Assembly: GCF_003112535.1 (NCBI RefSeq)
Contig: NZ_BEWA01000022.1
Location: 1 to 64,000, forward strand
DNA length: 64,000 bases
Direction: 5' to 3'
Origin: Streptomyces rishiriensis
Lineage (GTDB): Bacteria; Actinomycetota; Actinomycetes; Streptomycetales; Streptomycetaceae
Made by a program: the position numbers and the translations under genes. Shown piece by piece: positions 42,313 to 51,375 of this stretch; within the stretch, counting starts at the first letter, position 1, and the number at the start of each line of letters is the position of its first letter. The notes below the pieces were generated by a model. That model did not search any database and was not told where the DNA came from. It saw only the letters and a program-made list of their open reading frames with translations.

Positions 42313-43661
42313 CCGAGCCCGCCCTGGACACCGAGCCCGCGCAGGACGCCGAGCCCGCTCCGGACGCGGACACCCTCCGCACCCGGGTGCTCACCTCGCT
42401 CACCACGGCCCGCGAACGCACCACACTGCTGACGAGCTGCGTCGAGGAGCCCGACCTCACCGCCCAGCACTCCCCGCTGATGTCGCCGCTGGTGTGGGAC
42501 CTCGCGCACATCGGCAACCAGGAAGAACTGTGGCTGCTGCGCGGCGTGGCCGGCCGGGAGGCGATGCGCCCCGAGATCGACGGCCTCTACGACGCCTTCG
42601 AGCACTCCCGCGCCGAACGGCCCACGCTGCCGCTGCTGCCGCCCGACGAGGCCCGCCGGTACGCGGCCGAGGTACGCGGCCGGGTGCTGGACATGCTGGA
42701 GTCGGCCGACTTCCACGGCACCCGGCTGACGGAGGCCGGCTTCGCCTTCGGGATGATCGCCCAGCACGAACAGCAGCACGACGAGACCATGCTGATCACC
42801 CATCAGCTCCGCACCGGCCCGCCCGCGCTGACCGCGCCCGACCCGGACCCGGCGCCGCTGGCCACCGGCCCGGCCGAAGTCCTCGTGCCCGGCGGCCCGT
42901 TCACGATGGGCGCCTCCGGCGAGCCCTGGGCGCTGGACAACGAACGGCCCGCGCACCGGCGCGAGGTCGCGCCGTTCCGCATCGACACCACCCCGGTGAC
43001 CAACGGCGCCTACCGGGCGTTCATCGAGGACGGCGGGTACGACCAGGAACGCTGGTGGACGAAGGAGGGCTGGGCGCACATCCGCGCGCACGGCATCCAC
43101 GCCCCGCTGTTCTGGCGGCGCGACGGCGGACAGTGGCTGCGCCGCCGCTTCGGGACGACCGAGGTCGTGCCGCCCGAGGAGCCGGTGCTGCACGTGTGCT
43201 GGTACGAGGCCGACGCCTACGCCCGCTGGGCCGGACGCCGGCTGCCCACCGAGGCGGAGTGGGAGAAGGCGGCCCGCTTCGACCCCGCCACCGGCGGCTC
43301 GACGCGCTATCCGTGGGGCGACGCCGATCCCGGGCCCGAGCACGCCAACCTCGGCCAGCGCCACCTGCGGCCGGCCCCCGCCGGCAGCTACCCGGCCGGT
43401 GAGTCCCCGCTCGGCGTACGCCAGTTGATCGGGGACGTCTGGGAGTGGACCTCCAGCGACTTCCTTCCGTACCCCGGATTCCGGGCGTTCCCGTACAAGG
43501 AGTACTCGGAGGTGTTCTTCGGCCCCGAGTACAAGGTGCTGCGCGGCGGTTCGTTCGCGGTCGACCCGGTGGCCTGCCGGGGCACCTTCCGCAACTGGGA
43601 CTACCCGATCCGGCGGCAGATCTTCTCCGGGTTCCGCACGGCCCGCTCGGAGACCGTCTGA
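42309..43661 (+). CDS. egtB: EgtB, hercynine-sulfoxide-forming iron enzyme
   Basis: Non-heme iron oxygenase that joins hercynine to gamma-glutamylcysteine with O2. The 450-aa protein has an N-terminal DinB-like four-helix domain carrying the iron ligands (His in WDLAHIGNQEE; the pair in AQHEQQHDET). A C-terminal SUMF1 fold follows (VPGGPFTMG, RLPTEAEWEKAARF, LRGGSFAVDP). A repetitive acidic N-terminal leader (EPALDTEPAQDAEPAPDAD) precedes the domain. The start overlaps egtA by 4 bp, and the stop shares one base with the egtC ATG (TGATG). Confidence 0.95.
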   Translation: MTEPALDTEPAQDAEPAPDADTLRTRVLTSLTTARERTTLLTSCVEEPDLTAQHSPLMSPLVWDLAHIGNQEELWLLRGVAGREAMRPEIDGLYDAFEHSRAERPTLPLLPPDEARRYAAEVRGRVLDMLESADFHGTRLTEAGFAFGMIAQHEQQHDETMLITHQLRTGPPALTAPDPDPAPLATGPAEVLVPGGPFTMGASGEPWALDNERPAHRREVAPFRIDTTPVTNGAYRAFIEDGGYDQERWWTKEGWAHIRAHGIHAPLFWRRDGGQWLRRRFGTTEVVPPEEPVLHVCWYEADAYARWAGRRLPTEAEWEKAARFDPATGGSTRYPWGDADPGPEHANLGQRHLRPAPAGSYPAGESPLGVRQLIGDVWEWTSSDFLPYPGFRAFPYKEYSEVFFGPEYKVLRGGSFAVDPVACRGTFRNWDYPIRRQIFSGFRTARSETV

Positions 43662-44452
43662 TGTGCCGCCACCTGGCCTACCTGGGGCCCGAGGAGCCAC
43701 TGGGCCGGCTCCTCGTGGAGCCGCCGCACGCCCTGTACCGCCAGTCCTGGGCGCCCCGGCGGCAGCGGTACGGGACGGTCAACGCCGACGGCTTCGGGAT
43801 CGGCTGGTACGCCGACGGCGATCCGGCCCCGGCGCGCTACCGCAGGGCCGGACCGATCTGGGCGGACCTGTCCTTCGCCGACCTGGCGCGGGTGGTGCGC
43901 AGCCGGGCGCTGCTGGCCGCCGTCCGCGACGCCACGCTCGCCGGCGCCGACGCCGAGGCCGCCGCGGCGCCGTACGCGGCGGAGGGCCGGCTGTTCAGCC
44001 ACAACGGGGCGGTGACCGGCTGGCCGGGCTCGCTGGAGCCGCTCGCCGGGACGCTGCCCGCCTCCGCACTGCTGTCGATGGAGGCGCGCAACGACTCCGC
44101 GTTCGTGTGGGCGCTGGTGCTGGCCCGGCTGCGCGGCGGGGACACCGAGGGCCAGGCGCTGGCGGACACGGTCCTGGATGTCGCCGAAGCGGCCCCCGGA
44201 TCCCGCCTGAACCTGCTTCTCACCGACGGCGCCACCATCGCCGCGACCGCCTGGGGCGACACGCTGTGGTACCTGGCGGAGCCCGGCCTGAGCACGGTCG
44301 TGGCCTCGGAACCGTACGACGACGATCCGCGCTGGCAGGAGGTCCCGGACCGCACCCTGCTCGTGGCGAGCCGCGCCGACGTCCTGCTCACCCCGCTCAA
44401 GGACCAGAGCCCGGACGCGGCATCCGCACCACTCGAGGAGACCGGCACGTGA
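43661..44452 (+). CDS. egtC: EgtC, gamma-glutamyl hydrolase (Ntn amidotransferase)
   Basis: Class II glutamine-amidotransferase-fold enzyme that removes the gamma-glutamyl group from the EgtB product. The 263-aa protein starts MCRHLAYLG, so Cys2 becomes the N-terminal nucleophile. NADGFGIGWY, FSHNGAVTGW and the Asn/Asp contacts are in the expected order. It is translationally coupled on both sides: TGATG with egtB and GTGA with egtD. Confidence 0.95.
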   Translation: MCRHLAYLGPEEPLGRLLVEPPHALYRQSWAPRRQRYGTVNADGFGIGWYADGDPAPARYRRAGPIWADLSFADLARVVRSRALLAAVRDATLAGADAEAAAAPYAAEGRLFSHNGAVTGWPGSLEPLAGTLPASALLSMEARNDSAFVWALVLARLRGGDTEGQALADTVLDVAEAAPGSRLNLLLTDGATIAATAWGDTLWYLAEPGLSTVVASEPYDDDPRWQEVPDRTLLVASRADVLLTPLKDQSPDAASAPLEETGT

Positions 44453-45411
44453 GCCCGTTCCAGATCACCCGCACCCTCCCCGAGGACGCCACGGACGCCG
44501 CCCTGCGCGACGACGTCCTGCGCGGCCTCACCGCCACCCCCAAGACGCTGCCGCCGAAGTGGTTCTACGACGCGCACGGCAGCGAGCTGTTCGAGCGGAT
44601 CACCGAGCTGCCCGAGTACTACCCGACGCGCGCCGAACTCGAGATCCTCGTGGACCGCTCCGGCGAGATCGCCGCGGCGGCCCACGCCCGCGCGCTCGTC
44701 GAACTCGGCTCGGGTTCCTCGGAGAAGACCCGCCACCTCATCGACGCGCTGACCGGCCTGGACACCTATGTGCCCGTCGACGTCAGCGAGAGCGCGCTCA
44801 GCCAGGCCGGACAGGCGCTGGTCGCCGAACGGCCCGGCCTGAACGTGCACGCGCTGATCGCCGACTTCACGGCGGGCCTGACGCTGCCCGACACCCCGGG
44901 CCCCCGTCTGCTCGCCTTCCTCGGGGGCACGATCGGCAACCTGCTGCCGGCCGAGCGCGCGGTGTTCCTGGCCTCGGTGCGGGCGATGCTCGCGCCGGGC
45001 GACACGCTGCTGCTCGGCACCGACCTCGTCAAGGACGAGCGGGTGCTGGTGCCCGCGTACGACGACGCGGCCGGGGTGACCGCCGCGTTCAACAAGAACG
45101 TCCTGGCCGTGGTCAACCGGGAGCTGGGCGCGGACTTCGACGCCGGCTCCTTCGACCACGTGGCGCTCTGGAACGCGCACGACGAATGGATCGAGATGCG
45201 GCTGCGCTCCCGCACGGCGCAGACGGTGAAGGTGCCCGCGCTCGACCTGGCCGTCGACTTCGCGGCCGGCGAGGAGCTGCGCACCGAGGTGTCGGCGAAG
45301 TTCCGGGAGGAGGGGGTGCGTGCGGAACTGGCGGCCGCCGGGCTGGAGCTGACGCACTGGTGGACCGACCGCGCGGCGCGTTTCGCGCTGTCGTCGTCCA
45401 CCGTGCGGTAG
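44449..45411 (+). CDS. egtD: EgtD, histidine N-alpha-trimethyltransferase
   Basis: SAM-dependent enzyme that converts histidine to hercynine, the committed precursor. The 320-aa protein has the family N-terminus PPKWFYDAHGSELFERITEL, the SAM motif LVELGSGSSEKTRHL, YVPVDVSESAL and GGTIGNLLPAE, and the substrate-binding end WIEMRLRS. The GTG start overlaps the egtC stop. EgtE, the PLP sulfoxide lyase, is not encoded downstream. A hairpin 35 bp past the stop ends the operon. Confidence 0.95.
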   Translation: MSPFQITRTLPEDATDAALRDDVLRGLTATPKTLPPKWFYDAHGSELFERITELPEYYPTRAELEILVDRSGEIAAAAHARALVELGSGSSEKTRHLIDALTGLDTYVPVDVSESALSQAGQALVAERPGLNVHALIADFTAGLTLPDTPGPRLLAFLGGTIGNLLPAERAVFLASVRAMLAPGDTLLLGTDLVKDERVLVPAYDDAAGVTAAFNKNVLAVVNRELGADFDAGSFDHVALWNAHDEWIEMRLRSRTAQTVKVPALDLAVDFAAGEELRTEVSAKFREEGVRAELAAAGLELTHWWTDRAARFALSSSTVR

Positions 45412-45445
45412 CCGCACCCGCCCGGCTTCCCGCAGGCGATCGTCA

Positions 45446-45477
45446 GACGGCCGTCCGGCAGGCGCCGGGCGGCCGTC
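45446..45477. terminator. Bidirectional hairpin terminator after egtABCD
   Basis: A 14-bp stem (GACGGCCG.CCGGC with GCCGG.CGGCCGTC, one G-T pair) closes on a 4-nt AGGC loop. It overlaps the stop codon of the convergent solute-binding-protein gene and would end both transcripts. Confidence 0.8.
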
Positions 45478-46735
45478 AGTAGGCGACCGTCAGCGCCTCG
45501 GTGATCCGGCGCGAGGCGCGGCGGGCCTCGGTCGCCGGGTCGGAGCCGGTGAGGGCCTTCGTCATGTAGCCCTTGATCGGGTTGTCCGCCTCGACGGCGG
45601 CCCACTCGGGCGTGCTGGGGGTCGCGCGACCCTGCGCGGCCCCCGCCGCCATGGCCGCGACCCCGTCCTCGCCGGTGACGGCCTTCGCCAGCTTCGCCTT
45701 GTTCGGCACGTAGTTCATGGTGCGGGCCAGCTCGGTGTCCCACCGCGCGCCGGTCAGCGCGGAGACCACCGCGACGGCGCCCTCGCGCACGTCGGTGTTG
45801 CGCGGGACGACGAGGTCGGAGCCTCCCGTGAAGACGGCGCCGGGCCGTCCCGCGCTCTTGCCGGGCACGGGGAAGAAGCCCAACCTGTCCCGCAGGGCGG
45901 GGTTCTGTTCCAGCACGGCGCGGGCGAGTCCGGGCACGGCCACGATCTGCGCCACCTTGCCCCCGGCGAACACCTGGGCCTGGGGCGGGTGTTCCTCGTC
46001 GGCCCGCACGGGGCCGTGGCCGAGCGCCTGGAGCCGCCGGTAGAAGTCCATCCCCCGCAGGGCGGCCGGCGTGTCGAGGGCGCCCTGCCAGCGGCCGCCG
46101 TCCTCGGTGGCGAGGTCGCCGCCCTCGTCCCAGACGAACCCGGCGAGGGTGTACCAGTCCTGCCCGGCCAGGTAGATGCCCTGGTCGCCGTCCGCGTTCA
46201 GCTTCTCGGTGGCGGCGAGCCACTCGGCGCGGGTGCGGGGCGGAGCGGCGACGCCGGCCCGCTCGAAGAGGTCCTTGCGGTAGATCACCACCCGGTTGGC
46301 CGCGTACCAGGGGATGCCGTACTGATGGAAGCGCTGACGGCCGGGTTCGGCGAGGCCGGGCAGCCAGTCGTCGCGCCCCCACCTCGTCGCGGACTCCAGC
46401 GTCAGGTCGAGCAGCCCGCGTCCCTCGACGTACTGCGGGACCTGGGTGTTGCCGACCTCGATGACGTCCGGCCCCCGCCCGTCGTGCGCCTTCAGCGCGG
46501 CCTGCACCTTGACGCCGACGCCGGTCCACTCCTGGATGCGGACGTCGAGGTCGAGGTCGGGGTGGTCGTGTTCGAAGCCCTCGGTGAACCGGTCCAGGAA
46601 CTCCGGTGAGGCGCTGTCCTTCATCAGCCACACCGTGACCGTGCTGCGCGCGGGGCCGCCGGTCCAGGGCAGCGCCCCACAGGCGGTCAGAAGGAAGGCG
46701 GACACGCACACGAGGGCGAGGAGGCGACGTCTCAC
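45476..46735 (-). CDS. Sugar ABC-transporter solute-binding lipoprotein, orphan
   Basis: A 419-aa extracytoplasmic binding protein (family 1, sugar type). The N-terminal LALVCVSAFLLTACG contains the lipobox LTAC, so it is anchored by lipidated Cys (about residue 19). The body has GPDVIEVGNTQVPQYVEGR and GIPWYAANRVVIYRKDLFE, typical of oligosaccharide binders. The GTG at 46735 follows AGGA at 5 nt; the longer reading to 46831 is non-coding leader. No permease or ATPase gene is adjacent. It must therefore work with a distant transporter, or is a remnant. Confidence 0.9.
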   Translation of the reverse strand: MRRRLLALVCVSAFLLTACGALPWTGGPARSTVTVWLMKDSASPEFLDRFTEGFEHDHPDLDLDVRIQEWTGVGVKVQAALKAHDGRGPDVIEVGNTQVPQYVEGRGLLDLTLESATRWGRDDWLPGLAEPGRQRFHQYGIPWYAANRVVIYRKDLFERAGVAAPPRTRAEWLAATEKLNADGDQGIYLAGQDWYTLAGFVWDEGGDLATEDGGRWQGALDTPAALRGMDFYRRLQALGHGPVRADEEHPPQAQVFAGGKVAQIVAVPGLARAVLEQNPALRDRLGFFPVPGKSAGRPGAVFTGGSDLVVPRNTDVREGAVAVVSALTGARWDTELARTMNYVPNKAKLAKAVTGEDGVAAMAAGAAQGRATPSTPEWAAVEADNPIKGYMTKALTGSDPATEARRASRRITEALTVAY

Positions 46736-46975
46736 GGGGGTCCTGTTCTGTCTGACGGACAGGGCGAGGGGCCCGGCGTGGGGGACGAGCACGGTGCTCG
46801 TGCGGGTGTCCAGGATTTTGGTATGGACCAATGCGAGGGGTCAAGAGGGGGTCGCGGTCTCGGGGCCACGGGCCCGACGTCTCGCGCTCCGCCGCAGCTT
46901 GGGGCACGGTGGAGTGACGCGTGACACACGTGACGACGCCGACGTGACGCCGTCACGGTCGAGAGGAGCACCCTG

Positions 46976-47191
46976 ATGTCGAACCACACCTACCGGGTCA
47001 CGGAGATCGTCGGCACGTCGCCGGACGGCGTCGACGCGGCCGTCCGCAACGGCCTGGCCCGCGCCTCGCGGACCTTGCGCAACCTGGACTGGTTCGAAGT
47101 CACCCAGGTGCGCGGGCAGATCGAGGACGGCGACATCGCGCACTGGCAGGTGGGCCTGAAGGTCGGCTTCCGCCTCGACGAGTCGGACTGA
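46976..47191 (+). CDS. Dodecin
   Basis: A 71-aa protein that assembles into a dodecameric shell storing flavins. The sequence YRVTEIVGTSPDGVDAAVRN, then LDWFEVTQVRG with the flavin-stacking Trp and Gln, and HWQVGLKVGFRLD, matches the family along its whole length. GAGAGGAG precedes the ATG. It is a single gene, closed by the hairpin at 47213-47255. Confidence 0.95.
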   Translation: MSNHTYRVTEIVGTSPDGVDAAVRNGLARASRTLRNLDWFEVTQVRGQIEDGDIAHWQVGLKVGFRLDESD

Positions 47192-47212
47192 CGGCCGGCC
47201 TCTCGCGCGGAC

Positions 47213-47255
47213 GGCGGGCTCCCCCGGGCGCGGGCACCCTCGCGCCCGGCCCGCC
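47213..47255. terminator. Hairpin between dodecin and HAD genes
   Basis: CCGGGCGCG (47224-47232) pairs with CGCGCCCGG (47241-47249) around an 8-nt loop. Outer arms GGCGGG/CCCGCC extend the stem with a bulge. It sits between convergent genes and should end both. Confidence 0.75.
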
Positions 47256-47747
47256 TCAGGTGCGGCCCTCGCCCTCCTGAGCCTGCCGCAGCGTGCCCGA
47301 AGGGGCGGTCCAGCGGGCCCTGACGACGGTGAAGCCGGCGCGTTCGGCGTCGTCGCACACCAGCTCGTCGTCGTCCACCAGCATGCGCACGTCCCGATGG
47401 CGGGCGAGCCCGCGCAGGGTCTCCAGCTTGGTGCGGCGCGCGGGCCTGCGGTCGTCGTTGCGCCGCATGTGCAGGCGCCCCTCGGGCAGTCCCTGCGCGG
47501 CGAGCCAGTCCAGGGTGTCCCGCCGGCAGCGCTCGGGCCGCCCGGTGAGGTAGACGACCTCGCACTCCTCGGCGCTCGCCACCGCCAGCGCGACGCCCTG
47601 CGGGATCGGCGGGTCCTGCGGCGCGGCCGCGAAGAACCCGTCCCAGTCGCGCGGTGTGCGCTCCAGGAACCGCTGCCGGTGGGCCGTGTCGGCCAGGGTG
47701 TTGTCCAGATCGAACACGGCGAGAGGCCGTCCGCTGCTGTCGGTCAC
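47256..47747 (-). CDS. HAD-family phosphatase, polynucleotide 3'-phosphatase-like
   Basis: A 163-aa HAD hydrolase. Motif I is AVFDLDNTLADTAHR (about 9-23) with the nucleophile and acid/base Asp pair, motif II is VVYLTGRPERCRRDT, a Lys lies in RTKLETLR, and motif IV is MLVDDDELVCDDAERAG. The compact size and LTGRPE region resemble the phosphatase half of T4 polynucleotide kinase and related acid phosphatases. The GTG start follows GGTGG. Nucleic-acid or nucleotide substrate is inferred only. Confidence 0.85.
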   Translation of the reverse strand: MTDSSGRPLAVFDLDNTLADTAHRQRFLERTPRDWDGFFAAAPQDPPIPQGVALAVASAEECEVVYLTGRPERCRRDTLDWLAAQGLPEGRLHMRRNDDRRPARRTKLETLRGLARHRDVRMLVDDDELVCDDAERAGFTVVRARWTAPSGTLRQAQEGEGRT

Positions 47748-47870
47748 GGCACCACCCTAAGCAGACGGCCGTCTCCCCGCCGTCCCCTCGGTCAGGTCGG
47801 TCGGGCGGGGTCGACGCGTGCGTCCCGCCGCGTCCAGGAATCCTCACGGCCGGCAGGCGTTGAACCCGGT

Positions 47871-48902
47871 ATGAGCTCCGCGATCGCCTCCGCCCGTTTC
47901 TCCGTCCTCGACCGCTCGCGCATCCGCGAGGGGCACACCGGCGCCGAGGCGCTGCGGGACACCGTGGCGCTGGCGGCGGAGGCCGAGCGCCTCGGCTACC
48001 ACCGGTTCTGGGTCTCCGAGCACCACGGTGTGCCGGGGGTCGCGGGTTCGGCGCCCACCGTGCTGGCCGCCGCCGTGGCCGGGGCGACGCGCACGATCCG
48101 GGTGGGGACCGGCGGGGTGATGCTGCCCAACCACCGGCCGCTGGTGGTGGCCGAGCAGTTCGGCGTGCTGGAGTCGCTGTTCCCCGGCCGGATCGACATG
48201 GGTCTCGGTCGCTCCGTGGGCTTCACCGACGGGGTGCGCCGGGCGCTCGGCCACGACAAGGGCGACGCCGACGACTTCGCCGCCCAGCTGGAGGAACTCC
48301 TCGGCTGGTTCCGGGGCCCCTCCCCCGCCGGGGTTCACGCGTACCCGGCGCGGGGGCTCAGCGTGCCGCCGTTCGTGCTGGCCATGGGCGAGGGGGCGGA
48401 GATCGCCGCGCGCGCGGGCCTGCCGATGGTCGTCGGCGACCTCCGCGACCGCGAGCGGATGCGGCGCGGCGTCGACCGCTACCGTGCCCGCTTCCGGCCC
48501 TCCGTCTGGGCGGCGGAGCCGTACGTGGTGGTCTCCGGGACGATCGCCGTCGCGCCGACGCCCGAAGCGGCGCGTCGGCTTCTGGTCCCGGAGGCCTGGT
48601 CGATGGCGTACTCGCGCACCCACGGCGTCTTTCCCCCGCTGCCGCCGGCCGAGCAGGCCGAGACCCGGACCATGACCGCGAAGGAACGCGGCTTCTACGA
48701 GGGGGGCCTCGCCGGGCAGATCGCGGGCTCCGAGGAGCAGGTGGCCCACGAACTGGAGGCGGTGCTGAACGAGACGGGGGCGCAGGAGGTCCTGGTGACG
48801 ACCAGCACCTACGACCGTGGGGCACTGCTGGACTCCTACCGCCGGCTGGCCGTGATCGTGCAGGCGGCACGGGGCGACGCACACGCCGACGCACACGCCT
48901 GA
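47871..48902 (+). CDS. LLM-class flavin-dependent oxidoreductase
   Basis: A 343-aa bacterial-luciferase-like monooxygenase (FMNH2- or F420-using). It begins FSVLDRSRIREGHTGAEALR and carries FWVSEHHGVPGVAGSAPTVL and VGTGGVMLPNHRPLVVAEQF, patterns of the widespread YhbW/luxA-like alkanal-monooxygenase group (TIGR03558). The C-terminus is a repetitive AHADAHA tail. Its substrate is unknown. The ATG has no strong ribosome site. Confidence 0.88.
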   Translation: MSSAIASARFSVLDRSRIREGHTGAEALRDTVALAAEAERLGYHRFWVSEHHGVPGVAGSAPTVLAAAVAGATRTIRVGTGGVMLPNHRPLVVAEQFGVLESLFPGRIDMGLGRSVGFTDGVRRALGHDKGDADDFAAQLEELLGWFRGPSPAGVHAYPARGLSVPPFVLAMGEGAEIAARAGLPMVVGDLRDRERMRRGVDRYRARFRPSVWAAEPYVVVSGTIAVAPTPEAARRLLVPEAWSMAYSRTHGVFPPLPPAEQAETRTMTAKERGFYEGGLAGQIAGSEEQVAHELEAVLNETGAQEVLVTTSTYDRGALLDSYRRLAVIVQAARGDAHADAHA

Positions 48903-49002
48903 CCGCCCGCCCGGGCGGCTCCGCCGGCCACCGAGCGTCGCACCACCGGCGAACGTAGGATTGCGGGGTTTGTCCCGCGTCCCGACCCGTACGGAGTTCT
49001 CC

Positions 49003-51375
49003 ATGCCGAGCCCCTCCGAGCCGCCCGGCTCCGCCCCGTCCGTGCGGGCGGGGCACGTCCGCGTCCGGGGCGCGCGTGAGCACAATCTCCGGGGCGTCGA
49101 CGTCGACGTCCCACGCGACGTGGTGGCCGTCTTCACCGGGGTGTCCGGCTCGGGGAAGTCCTCGCTCGCGTTCGGGACGATCTACGCGGAGGCCCAGCGC
49201 CGGTACTTCGAGTCGGTCGCGCCGTACGCCCGACGGCTGATCCACCAGGTCGGCGCGCCCGACGTCGACGAGGTGACCGGGCTGCCCCCGGCGGTCTCCC
49301 TCCAGCAGCGCCGGTCGGCGCCCACCTCGCGTTCGTCGGTGGGCACGGTCACGAATCTGTCGAACTCGCTGCGGATGCTCTTCTCCCGGGCCGGCGACTA
49401 CCCGCCGGGCGCGGAGCGCCTCGACTCCGACTCCTTCTCGCCCAACACGGCGGCCGGGGCGTGCCCCGAGTGCCACGGACTCGGCGAGGTCCACCGCGCC
49501 ACGGAGGAGTCGCTGGTCCCGGACCCGTCGTTGTCGATCCGCGAGGGCGCGATCGCCGCCTGGCCCGGCGCCTGGCAGGGCAAGAACCTGCGGGACATCC
49601 TCGACGCGCTCGGCCACGACGTCGACGTCCCGTGGCGCGAGCTCCCGGCCGGGCAGCGCGAGTGGATCCTGTTCACGGACGAGCAGCCCGTGGTGACGGT
49701 CCACCCGGTGCGGGACGCCGACCGCATCCAACGCCCCTACCAGGGCACGTACATGAGCGCTCACCGCTATGTGATGAAGACCTTCGCGGACTCCCGGAGC
49801 ACGGCCCTGCGGGCCAGGGCGGAGCGGTTCCTGACGTCCGCGCCCTGTCCCGCCTGCGCGGGGGGCAGACTCCGGCCGGAGGCCCTGGCCGTGACCTTCG
49901 CGGGCCGGACGATCGCGGACATGGCCGCGCTGCCGCTGGCGGACCTCGCCGGGCTCCTCGACGGAAGATCGGAGGCGGCACGCGTCCTCACCGAGGACCT
50001 CAGGTCCCGTATCGCACCGGTCGTCGAACTCGGCCTGGGCTACCTCTCACTGGACCGCGCCGCCCCCACGCTCTCCGCGGGCGAGCTGCAGCGGCTGCGG
50101 CTCGCCACCCAGCTGCGCTCCGGGCTGTTCGGGGTGGTGTACGTCCTCGACGAGCCGTCGGCCGGTCTGCACCCGGCGGACACCCGGGCGCTGCTCACGG
50201 TGTTGCGGCGGCTGAAGGCCGCGGGCAACTCGGTGTTCGTGGTGGAGCACCAGCTGGACGTGATACGCGCCGCCGACTGGCTGGTGGACGTGGGCCCCCG
50301 GGCGGGCGAGCACGGCGGGCAGGTGCTGCACAGCGGTCCGGTGGCGGCACTGGAGTCGGTCGAGGAGTCGGCGACGGCACGTCACCTCTTCGCCCGCTCC
50401 CCGGCTCCCGTGCGTGAAGTCCGCGCCGCACGAGGGTGGCTGGAGGTCGGTCCGGTCACCCGGCACAACCTGCGCGGGGTGACGGCCCGCTTCCCGCTGG
50501 GCGTGTTCACCGCGGTGACGGGCGTCTCGGGCTCGGGCAAGTCGACGCTCGTCGGGGAGATCACCGACGAGCTGCCCGGCGTGGACCGGCTGGTCTCGGT
50601 CGACCAGAAGCCGATCGGGCGCACCCCGCGCTCCAACCTGGCCACGTACACCGGCCTGTTCGACGTCGTCCGCAAGGTGTTCGCGGCGACGGACGCGGCG
50701 CGGTCCAGGGGCTACGGCGCGGGCCGCTTCTCCTTCAACGTGGCGCAAGGACGCTGCGAGACCTGTCAGGGCGAGGGCTTCGTGAGCGTCGAACTGCTCT
50801 TCCTGCCGAGCACGTACGCGCCGTGCCCGGACTGCGGCGGGGCCCGCTACAACCCGGCGACCCTCGAAGTGGCGTACCGGGACCGGAACATCGCGCAGGT
50901 GCTGGATCTGACCGTGGAGGCGGCGGCCCGCTTCTTCGCCGACACCCCGGCCGTCTCCCGCAGCCTGTCCGCCCTCCTCGACGTCGGCCTGGGGTATCTG
51001 CGCCTCGGTCAGCCGGCGACGGAGCTCTCCGGCGGCGAGGCGCAGCGCATCAAGCTGGCGACCGAGTTGCAGCGGGGCCGACGCGGCCGCACCCTCTACC
51101 TCCTCGACGAACCGACGACCGGGCTGCATCCGGCCGACGTCGAGGTCCTGATGCGCGAGCTGCACGCCCTGGTCGACGCCGGGAACACCGTCGTCGCCGT
51201 GGAGCACGACATGGTGGTCGTGGCGGGCGCGGACTGGGTGATCGACCTCGGGCCCGGCGGGGGCGACGCGGGCGGCCGCGTCGTGACGACGGGAACGCCG
51301 GCCGAGGTGGCCGGGGCGCGGGGCAGCGCGACGGCGCCCTATCTGGCCCGGGCGCTGGCCCCCGGGCGCGAGTGA
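49003..51375 (+). CDS. UvrA2-type excision-repair ATPase
   Basis: A 790-aa UvrA-family protein with two ABC ATPase units. Walker A sequences are FTGVSGSGKSSLAF (about 44-57) and VTGVSGSGKSTLVG (about 504-517). Signature motifs are LSAGELQRLRLATQL and LSGGEAQRIKLATEL, and zinc-binding pairs are CPECHG, CPACAGG, CETCQGEG and CPDCGG. It is ~160 residues shorter than UvrA and appears to lack the UvrB-binding region, as in UvrA2/DrrC proteins tied to drug tolerance and antibiotic producers. The ATG follows GGAG at 7 nt. Its 3' end overlaps the convergent SDR gene by 37 bp. Confidence 0.92.
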   Translation: MPSPSEPPGSAPSVRAGHVRVRGAREHNLRGVDVDVPRDVVAVFTGVSGSGKSSLAFGTIYAEAQRRYFESVAPYARRLIHQVGAPDVDEVTGLPPAVSLQQRRSAPTSRSSVGTVTNLSNSLRMLFSRAGDYPPGAERLDSDSFSPNTAAGACPECHGLGEVHRATEESLVPDPSLSIREGAIAAWPGAWQGKNLRDILDALGHDVDVPWRELPAGQREWILFTDEQPVVTVHPVRDADRIQRPYQGTYMSAHRYVMKTFADSRSTALRARAERFLTSAPCPACAGGRLRPEALAVTFAGRTIADMAALPLADLAGLLDGRSEAARVLTEDLRSRIAPVVELGLGYLSLDRAAPTLSAGELQRLRLATQLRSGLFGVVYVLDEPSAGLHPADTRALLTVLRRLKAAGNSVFVVEHQLDVIRAADWLVDVGPRAGEHGGQVLHSGPVAALESVEESATARHLFARSPAPVREVRAARGWLEVGPVTRHNLRGVTARFPLGVFTAVTGVSGSGKSTLVGEITDELPGVDRLVSVDQKPIGRTPRSNLATYTGLFDVVRKVFAATDAARSRGYGAGRFSFNVAQGRCETCQGEGFVSVELLFLPSTYAPCPDCGGARYNPATLEVAYRDRNIAQVLDLTVEAAARFFADTPAVSRSLSALLDVGLGYLRLGQPATELSGGEAQRIKLATELQRGRRGRTLYLLDEPTTGLHPADVEVLMRELHALVDAGNTVVAVEHDMVVVAGADWVIDLGPGGGDAGGRVVTTGTPAEVAGARGSATAPYLARALAPGRE

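Noticed and set aside
41011..45411. A biosynthetic gene cluster for a novel metabolite around the SUMF1-like, FkbM and SAM-methyltransferase genes
   Set aside because: Apart from the known ergothioneine operon, these genes are scattered single units without core synthase, NRPS, PKS, terpene or RiPP precursor genes.
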